From: CAVRUF01 sp963716005 | Lineage (GTDB): Bacteria; Actinomycetota; Thermoleophilia; Gaiellales; Gaiellaceae | Assembly (NCBI GenBank): GCA_963716005.1 | Contig: OY970285.1 | Coordinates: 2,108,001-2,172,000 of the forward strand | DNA: 64,000 nucleotides | Direction: 5' to 3' | Part shown: positions 58,596 to 64,000 of the stretch, in pieces | Position numbering within the stretch: the stretch's first letter is position 1 | Layout of the letters: every line of letters begins with the position of its first letter | Notes under the pieces: model-generated | Database searches by the model: none | What the model saw: only the letters and a program-made list of their open reading frames with translations | Told to the model about the DNA's origin: nothing | Translations under genes and position numbers: made by a program

Positions 58596-59878
58596 TCCGC
58601 CGCCTCGTTCACGTGGTTCGAGACGATCAGGAGGAGCGCGAGCACGATGAAGTTCGCGACGATCGACGATCCCCCGTACGAGATGAAGGGCAGCGTGATC
58701 CCGGTCAGCGGAATGAGCCCGGTGACGCCGCCGACGATGATGAACGCCTGGATCGCGATCGCCGAGGTGAGCCCGGCGGCGAGGAGCTTCGAGAAGCCGT
58801 CCTGCGCGAGCATCGCGATCCGCAGGCCGCGGTAGGCGAAGACGAGGTAGAGCAGGATCACGCCGGCCGCGCCCGCAAGCCCGAGCTCCTGGGCGAGCGC
58901 CGAGAAGATGAAGTCGGTGTCGAGGTACGGGATGTACGTCCCGCCCTCGGGCGTGATCAGCACGCCGCGACCGAGGCCCTGGCCGAAGATCCCGCCGCCC
59001 GAGATCGCGTAGATCGATTGAACGAGCTGGTAGCCCTTGTCGGTCGCGTCCTGCCAGGGATCGAGCCAGATCGTGACCCGGTTCTGGATGTGCGGGACCA
59101 TGTGGTAGACGGCGTACGAGCCCGCTGCGAAGAGCACAGCGCCCGCGGCCACGTACGGCCAGCGTCCCGTCGCGATGTAGAGCATCGCCAGGAAGATCGA
59201 GAAGATCAGGAGGCCGCCGCCGAGGTCGTTCGTGACGACGAGCACGGCCATCGCGCCGCCCCAGAAGAGGAGCAGCGGCCCGAGGTGCTTCGCCGACGGA
59301 AGGTGCAGGCGCCCGCTCCCGATCGAGAGCATCTCGCGGTTGTCGCGCAGGTATCCGGCGAGGAAGACGACGATCAGCACCTTTGCGAGCTCGCCCGGCT
59401 GGAAGCTCACGACCCGGAGGTTCACCCACAGCCGCGCGCCGTTCACCTCGGCGCCGAAGAACGGCAGCGCGGGCAGGAGCAAGAGGCCGATGGCGACGAT
59501 CCCGAGCGTGTACTTGTAGGTGTCCAGCGTCCGGTGGTCGCGGAGGAACAGAACGGTGACCGCGAAGGCCGCGACGCCGATCACGACCCAGACGCCCTGG
59601 CGAAACGCCTGCGACGGCTCGATCCGGTAGATCATCGTGAGGCCGATCGCGGTGAGCAGGCCGCCGATCGGAAGCAGGAACGGGTCTGCGTAAGGGAGCG
59701 CCATCCGGCAGGCGAAGTGGGCGACGAGGAAGACGGCGAGGAAGAACGCGGCGTAGGTGAGCGACACGCCCGAGAACTCCGGCACCTCCTGGCTCGCGAT
59801 GTAGACCGTCGCGAACCCGATCGCCGTGAGCATCCCGACGACGACGAGGTTCATGAGCTCACGGTTGCGTGCGGTCAC
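58592..59878 (-). CDS. ftsW: SEDS glycosyltransferase (FtsW/RodA family)
   Basis: This 428-residue membrane peptidoglycan polymerase has about ten helices. It has the catalytic-site region LWVNLRVVSFQPGELAKVLIVVFLAGYL (with Glu and Lys), TNDLGGGLL with Asp, and IPYLDTDFIFSALAQELG and GLIPLTGITLPFISYGGSS near the C-terminus. In Mycobacterium the gene at this position is named rodA; the FtsW/RodA choice cannot be made from sequence alone. The GTG start overlaps the phosphatase gene by 4 nt. Confidence 0.94.
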   Translation of the reverse strand: MTARNRELMNLVVVGMLTAIGFATVYIASQEVPEFSGVSLTYAAFFLAVFLVAHFACRMALPYADPFLLPIGGLLTAIGLTMIYRIEPSQAFRQGVWVVIGVAAFAVTVLFLRDHRTLDTYKYTLGIVAIGLLLLPALPFFGAEVNGARLWVNLRVVSFQPGELAKVLIVVFLAGYLRDNREMLSIGSGRLHLPSAKHLGPLLLFWGGAMAVLVVTNDLGGGLLIFSIFLAMLYIATGRWPYVAAGAVLFAAGSYAVYHMVPHIQNRVTIWLDPWQDATDKGYQLVQSIYAISGGGIFGQGLGRGVLITPEGGTYIPYLDTDFIFSALAQELGLAGAAGVILLYLVFAYRGLRIAMLAQDGFSKLLAAGLTSAIAIQAFIIVGGVTGLIPLTGITLPFISYGGSSIVANFIVLALLLIVSNHVNEAAE

Positions 59879-61047
59879 GGCATCGCCCCGGTCTCGAGCG
59901 GCGCGAGGCGCTCGCGCGCGTCGTCGAAGCTCATCAGGTCGTGGTCGAAGAGCGCGGCCCGCTCCTCTTCCGAGAGCTGCGCCGCGTCGAGGAGGCTCAC
60001 GTAGCGGACTCGGTAGAGCGAGATGCCGCCGCCCAGGTCGTAGGGCAGGCCCTGGTAGACGGCCAGGCTTCCGTCCTCCTCGGCGCCGACGAAGTACGAG
60101 TTGGCGAGCCCCCAGAAGCCGGCCAGGAGGAAAAGCGTCGCAAAGAACACGATCGCGCTGCCGAGGAAGATGCGGCTCGAGCGGCGGCGTTTCTTGTGCG
60201 GCACCTGCGTCGCCTTCGCGTGCTCGATCGTCTCCCAGCCGTCCTCCGTGTGGTCTTCGAGGGCGACCGGCTCGAGGCCGATCAGCGTGTCGTCGAGCTC
60301 GACGGTTTCGCTCGCCGCCTCCGGCTCGCCCGCGATCGAGAAGAGGACGACGGTGATGTTGTCCTCGCCGCCCGAGCGGTTCGCGGCCTTCACCAGCGCG
60401 CGGCCCGCCTTCGCGAGGCTCGAGTGCTCGCCGACGATCCGCAGGATCTCCGGCCCCGGGACCATCGTCGTCAGGCCGTCGGAGCAGAGCAGGTAGACGT
60501 CACCCGGCTCCGGTGCGACAACAAAGGTGTCGACGTCCACGTCGGGATCGGTGCCGAGCGCTCGCGTGATCACCGAGCGCTGTGGATGGACGTCCGCCTC
60601 CTCGGGCGTCAGGCGGCCCGTGCGCACGAGCTCGGCGACCAGGGAGTGGTCGTCGGTGAGCTGCTCGAGCTTGCCGCCGCGAATCCGGTAGGCCCGGGAG
60701 TCGCCGACGTGGCCGAGCACGATCGTCTCGTCGCCGAGAAGCGCCGCCGTCACCGTCGTGCCCATGCCCGAGGCGTCGGCGTCGTCGCGGGCGCGCTCGT
60801 AGATCCGGCGGTTCGCCTCCTGGACGGTCGCCGCGACGCGCTCCTCGTCGTCGAGCTCGTCGGCCTCGCGGAAGTCCCGGAACGCCCCGGCTGCGAGCCG
60901 GGACGCGACCTCGCCGGCCTGCGCGCCGCCCATGCCGTCGGCGACGACGAAGAACGGGGGGTCGACGACGAACGAGTCCTCGTTGCGCCGCCGCTTGCGT
61001 CCCGCGTCGGAGAGCCCCGCCTGGTCTGCGATCGTGACCGGGCTCAT
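59875..61047 (-). CDS. pstP: PP2C-type Ser/Thr protein phosphatase PstP
   Basis: This 390-residue phosphatase reverses PknB-type phosphorylation. The PPM domain (about 5-240) has GLSDAGRKRRRNEDSF, VVADGMGG, GMGTTVTAALL, HVGDSRAYRIR, LLCSDGLTTMV and GGEDNITVVLF, including all metal Asp residues. A basic stretch (HKKRRRSSR) and a helix (about 300-322) follow, with an outer segment of about 65 residues that ends the protein. It overlaps both fhaB (ATGA) and ftsW (GTGA). Confidence 0.94.
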   Translation of the reverse strand: MSPVTIADQAGLSDAGRKRRRNEDSFVVDPPFFVVADGMGGAQAGEVASRLAAGAFRDFREADELDDEERVAATVQEANRRIYERARDDADASGMGTTVTAALLGDETIVLGHVGDSRAYRIRGGKLEQLTDDHSLVAELVRTGRLTPEEADVHPQRSVITRALGTDPDVDVDTFVVAPEPGDVYLLCSDGLTTMVPGPEILRIVGEHSSLAKAGRALVKAANRSGGEDNITVVLFSIAGEPEAASETVELDDTLIGLEPVALEDHTEDGWETIEHAKATQVPHKKRRRSSRIFLGSAIVFFATLFLLAGFWGLANSYFVGAEEDGSLAVYQGLPYDLGGGISLYRVRYVSLLDAAQLSEEERAALFDHDLMSFDDARERLAPLETGAMP

Positions 61048-61508
61048 CGCTCGAACCGAAGCTCCGTGCGGCCAATGCGGACGACGTCTCCCTCCTGGAG
61101 CTTGCGGCGCCCGTTCATCCGCTCGTCGTTCACCCACGTGCCGTTCGTCGAGTCGAGATCGACGATCCAGACCCCCTCGCGGGACGATTCGATCCGCGCG
61201 TGGTGGGCCGAGGCGAAGTCGTCGTCGTCGAGCACCGCGCGGTTGTCCGAGGCGCGGCCGAATGTGATCGGCACCGCGCCCGCTTCGAGCGTCGACCCGA
61301 GCGGGATCGTCGGGCTGGCGATCACGGTGAGCCGCGGCGCGTGCGTCTGCTCGTCCTCCGCCGCCTGGCCGCGGGCCTGCGCCGGCGCGAAGACGAAGCT
61401 CTCCTGCGGGATCCGAAGATCCCGCGCCGCGGTCTTCACGACGCGCCAGATGAACAGGTAGAGCAGGACGAGGAACGCGATCTTCAGGCCGAGGAGAGCG
61501 GGCTCCAT
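61044..61508 (-). CDS. fhaB: FHA-domain protein FhaB/FipA
   Basis: This 154-residue membrane-anchored phosphothreonine reader has an N-terminal helix (about 5-23, LGLKIAFLVLLYLFIWRVV) and a C-terminal FHA domain (about 78-154). The FHA domain shows FGRASDNRAVLDDDDFASAHHARIE and VDLDSTNGTWVN with the conserved Gly-Arg, Ser, His and Asn. In actinobacteria FipA links PknB signalling to division. It sits 13 nt downstream of fhaA and overlaps pstP by 4 nt. Confidence 0.92.
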   Translation of the reverse strand: MEPALLGLKIAFLVLLYLFIWRVVKTAARDLRIPQESFVFAPAQARGQAAEDEQTHAPRLTVIASPTIPLGSTLEAGAVPITFGRASDNRAVLDDDDFASAHHARIESSREGVWIVDLDSTNGTWVNDERMNGRRKLQEGDVVRIGRTELRFER

Positions 61509-61521
61509 CGAGTCGCGGCTC

Positions 61522-62367
61522 CTAGGAGGAGCTCTCGAAGAGAGCGTCCGTGCGTCCGAGAACGATGCGGTCCTGGTTCAGGAGCTTCGTGCGCTCGACG
61601 CGGCGGCCGTTCACCTCGATGCCGTTGGTCGAGCCGAGGTCGACGATCCAGAAGGCACCGTCTTCCCGGCGGATCTCGGCGTGGCGGCGCGAGATGTTCG
61701 CGTCGTCGATCGGGATGTCGCATTCCTTCGAGCGGCCGAGCACCGTCGTTCCGCGCGTCAGGTCGTGGCGCTTGCCGCCGATGACGAGCACCGCCGGTGT
61801 GCGGACGAGGCCGAGCTCCTCGGCGTCGGCGGCCGAGACCGCGGCGGTGTCGGCGGGCGGGGGCTTGAAGATCTTCGTCGCGCCGACCGCGGCCGCGGGC
61901 ACGACCGGCGGGACCGGCGGAGCCGGAGGAGCGGCGGCGGGTGGCGCGGACGCCGAAGGGGCCGAAGCGGCCGAAGCCGGCTCGGGAACCTCGGGCCGCT
62001 GGCGCTGCACCATCCGCGTCGCGATCCCGAACTCGCCGATCTCGAGGTCGGAGTCGGTCTCGAGCAGGACGCGCGGCGTCGAGAGGAGCGCGTAGCCCTC
62101 GCGGCGAGCGTGCTCGGCGAGGTAGTCCGAGAGCTCGGTCACGAGCGCGTCAGGCGGCGGCAGGGCCTCCTTGTCGGCCGGCGAGAGGTAGAGGACGTAC
62201 TCGTTCGGCACGTAGACGCGCGAGACCGAGACGGTCTTGTGCTCGTCCATCTCCCGCGCCAGCTTGCGCGCCAGCTCGACGGGCTGGACGTGCGAGCGGA
62301 AGGCGCGTCCGAACGCGCCCTCGACGAGAGACTCGATGCGGTGCTCGATGCTGCGAAAGACACCCAT
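61522..62367 (-). CDS. fhaA: FHA-domain protein FhaA (DUF3662 plus FHA)
   Basis: This 281-residue cytoplasmic protein has an N-terminal DUF3662 domain (about 1-120; RIESLVEGAFGRAFRSHVQPVELARKLAREMDE, VPNEYVLYLSP), a Pro/Ala-rich linker (about 125-170) and a C-terminal FHA domain (about 190-281). The FHA domain shows LGRSKECDIPIDDANISRRHAEIR and DLGSTNGIEVNG. FhaA binds phosphorylated MviN in mycobacteria and regulates wall synthesis. It starts the fhaA-ddl minus-strand unit behind a membrane kinase, with a 37-nt gap. Confidence 0.93.
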   Translation of the reverse strand: MGVFRSIEHRIESLVEGAFGRAFRSHVQPVELARKLAREMDEHKTVSVSRVYVPNEYVLYLSPADKEALPPPDALVTELSDYLAEHARREGYALLSTPRVLLETDSDLEIGEFGIATRMVQRQRPEVPEPASAASAPSASAPPAAAPPAPPVPPVVPAAAVGATKIFKPPPADTAAVSAADAEELGLVRTPAVLVIGGKRHDLTRGTTVLGRSKECDIPIDDANISRRHAEIRREDGAFWIVDLGSTNGIEVNGRRVERTKLLNQDRIVLGRTDALFESSS

Positions 62368-62404
62368 TCGATCCCAGGATTCTGCCTGTAACCGCTAGGA
62401 GCCG

Positions 62405-64000
62405 TCACGCACTAACGATCGGCAGCGCAGCAGAGGTGGGGAGCTCCGACGCGGGCGTCTCGGCACGGCGGAACGCCGGTGCGGCGAGCCAGGCGACCGC
62501 CGCCCAGATCCCCGGTAGGACGGCCGGGGCGCTCACCACGGCTCCGGCGGCGAGCGGCACGAGGAGCATCCCGGCGGCGAAGCCGGAGCCCCAGAACGCG
62601 AGTCCCCAGAGCCCGTGCTGCTTGGCGATCGGCACGGTCAGCGTCGCGGCGGCGAGGACCGCGGCGACGAGGAAGAGCCCGGGCTGTGTGCCCAGGGCGC
62701 TTGCGACAGCCCCCGCGGCGACGTCGGGCCGGGTCGTCTCCGCGAGGTCGAGCGTCGCGAGCTTCTCTCCGAACGGGAGGAGGCCGCCGGCGAGCGAGGC
62801 GAAGGTCGCAGTGGCGAGGGTCGCCATGACGATCGTTGCGACCTGGCGCACGCGGTTGTCGACGCGCTGGAGCACGAGCGGCAGGAGGCCGATCGCGCCG
62901 AACGGGGCCAGCGCGGGGCCGGCGAGGAAGAGGAAGCCGTCCGTGGGACGTGTCCAGAAGAGCACGAACCACGCTGTGGCCACGATCGCGTAGGCACCCG
63001 CGAGGCCGAGGGCGATGTTCCCCAGCGGAAGGATCGGCACGACAAGGGCGAGCGCGAACCCGAAGCGCGGCGAGCGCAGGGCGAGCGCACCGGCGAGGGC
63101 GCCGAGCACGAACGGCCAGCCGTTCGGGAAGAACGGGAGCACGAACGCGGCGACGCCGGCGAAGACGGCGGTGAGCCCCGCATGGACGGCCCGTCCTCGG
63201 AGCGACGTGAGCGAGGCGGCCGGCCGCGGGCGGCGCTGCGTCTCGGCGAAGGCCTCGCGCAGCGCGCGCGGGAGCTGCTTCGCGTGCGGGCGGCGCCGCG
63301 GATCGAGGTCGAGCATCCGGTCCACGAGCGTGCAGAGGTCGGCGGGAAGGTCGGGGCGCAGCGTCGCGAGCGGCTGCGCGCCTTCGCGGATGCGGCGCGC
63401 GGTCTCGATCGGCGAGGACGACGCGAACGGGTGCCAGCCTGCAAGCGCCTCCCAGAGGACGACGCCGGTGGCCCAGACGTCGGCCGCCGCCGTGGTCTGC
63501 CGGCCGGCGAGCCGCTCGGGCGACACGTAGGTCAGGGTTCCCGGCACGTCGCCGACTGCGGTGAGCGTCTCGGCTTCCTCCAGGTGCGCGAGCCCGAAGT
63601 CGAGGAGGCGGACGGAGATCGCGTCGCCCTCGTCGAGCATGACGTTCGCGGGCTTCACGTCGCGGTGGACGACGCGCTTCCCGTGCGCGTGCGCGAGCCC
63701 TTCGAGGATCTGCGCGGCGGCCTCGACGGCGTCGCGGTCGCTCATCTCGCCGGAGCCGAGCGCCTCGCGGAGCGTGCGGCCGCGGACGTACTCGTAGGCG
63801 ACATAGACGTGGTCGTCGTCACGGTCGAGGGCGAGCACGCGCAGGCAGCGCGGGTGGCGCAGGCGTGCGGCGGCGTCCACCTCGCGCTCGGCGCGGGCGG
63901 CGGCCTTGCCCTCGCGGCGAACGATCTTGAGCGCGACCTCGCGGTCCTCCTTCATGTCCTGCGCGAGCCAGACGGAGGCCGACCCGCCGCTTCCCAGCGG
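62405..64000 (-). CDS. Ser/Thr protein kinase with polytopic membrane C-terminus (5' end beyond the window)
   Basis: The N-terminus lies outside the window; the visible frame begins inside the Gly loop LGSGGSASVWLAQD. The kinase domain contains ALKIV (Lys), HRDVKPANV, DFGLAHL and GTLTYVSPERLAG. After about residue 265 the protein continues into about eight to ten hydrophobic helices (from HAGLTAVFAGVAAFVLPFF to LPGIWAAVAWLAAP). No PASTA domain is present. Such a multi-helix tail is unusual for a Hanks kinase and could sense membrane state. It is upstream of fhaA in the same direction. Confidence 0.9.
   Translation of the reverse strand, partial: PLGSGGSASVWLAQDMKEDREVALKIVRREGKAAARAEREVDAAARLRHPRCLRVLALDRDDDHVYVAYEYVRGRTLREALGSGEMSDRDAVEAAAQILEGLAHAHGKRVVHRDVKPANVMLDEGDAISVRLLDFGLAHLEEAETLTAVGDVPGTLTYVSPERLAGRQTTAAADVWATGVVLWEALAGWHPFASSSPIETARRIREGAQPLATLRPDLPADLCTLVDRMLDLDPRRRPHAKQLPRALREAFAETQRRPRPAASLTSLRGRAVHAGLTAVFAGVAAFVLPFFPNGWPFVLGALAGALALRSPRFGFALALVVPILPLGNIALGLAGAYAIVATAWFVLFWTRPTDGFLFLAGPALAPFGAIGLLPLVLQRVDNRVRQVATIVMATLATATFASLAGGLLPFGEKLATLDLAETTRPDVAAGAVASALGTQPGLFLVAAVLAAATLTVPIAKQHGLWGLAFWGSGFAAGMLLVPLAAGAVVSAPAVLPGIWAAVAWLAAPAFRRAETPASELPTSAALPIVSA

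Overview
The window is a dense, high-G+C chromosomal segment of a free-living bacterium. It has no phage, plasmid, IS transposase or CRISPR content. The fhaA-fhaB-pstP-ftsW-pbpA-pknB order at the right end, an apparently bifunctional Dcd, TatA/TatC, a tRNA-Phe without encoded CCA, GTG/TTG starts and a recurrent TANNNT box 6-8 nt before start codons (leaderless transcription) all point to Actinomycetota. A deep-branching class such as Thermoleophilia (Gaiella/Solirubrobacter-like) is my inference and is not proven.

Layout. 0-6.2 kb: histidine kinase tail, HtrA-like protease, orphan beta-class DNA methyltransferase, RsbW-like anti-sigma kinase, and the trehalose-type enzymes TreT and OtsA. 6.2-12.9 kb: one tightly overlapping cofactor operon with moaC, moaB, a UbiA/MqnP-like prenyltransferase, ccmA-ccmB-ccmC-ccmD, hemC-hemD, a SAM hydrolase and a methyltransferase. 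13-23.4 kb: tRNA-Phe, arginase, hydrolase, cupin, EamA transporter, RarA, M20 peptidase, DUF1385, NAPRTase, FtsH-like protease, DUF1801, methylmalonyl-CoA epimerase. 23.6-31.3 kb: sigma factor, a 162-bp inverted-repeat element, YchF, M29 aminopeptidase, YhaM-like HD nuclease, DUF1015, IMPase, GerMN lipoprotein, GNAT. 31.4-38.5 kb: Mrp, then an A2-type cytochrome c oxidase locus (coxB-coxA-coxC) interleaved with universal-stress-like proteins, followed by an opposing dihaem cytochrome c and an anti-anti-sigma factor. 38.6-41.7 kb: TPR protein, amidohydrolase, TatC, TatA. 41.8-49.4 kb: a suf Fe-S operon with two VOC proteins, cspA and infA inserted. 49.42-49.63 kb: a structured RNA candidate that can pair with the 3' end of 16S rRNA. 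49.6-54.1 kb: NAD-binding epimerase-like protein, Dcd, GabT, Ser/Thr kinase with a sensor-like ectodomain. 54.1-64 kb: the cell-wall and Ser/Thr-phosphorylation operon.

The genes fit an aerobic organism with cytochrome c maturation, haem and probably futalosine-type menaquinone synthesis supporting the aa3-type oxidase, plus SUF Fe-S assembly and trehalose-type stress protection. Four copies of an intergenic repeat (two of them 86 bp and 81/86 identical) sit in the long gaps between transcription units.

Caution: about fifteen one- or two-base indels break otherwise intact conserved genes. They cluster at 30-43 kb and look like assembly errors. The affected genes are annotated across the break. 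No gene-free stretch exceeds 300 bases.
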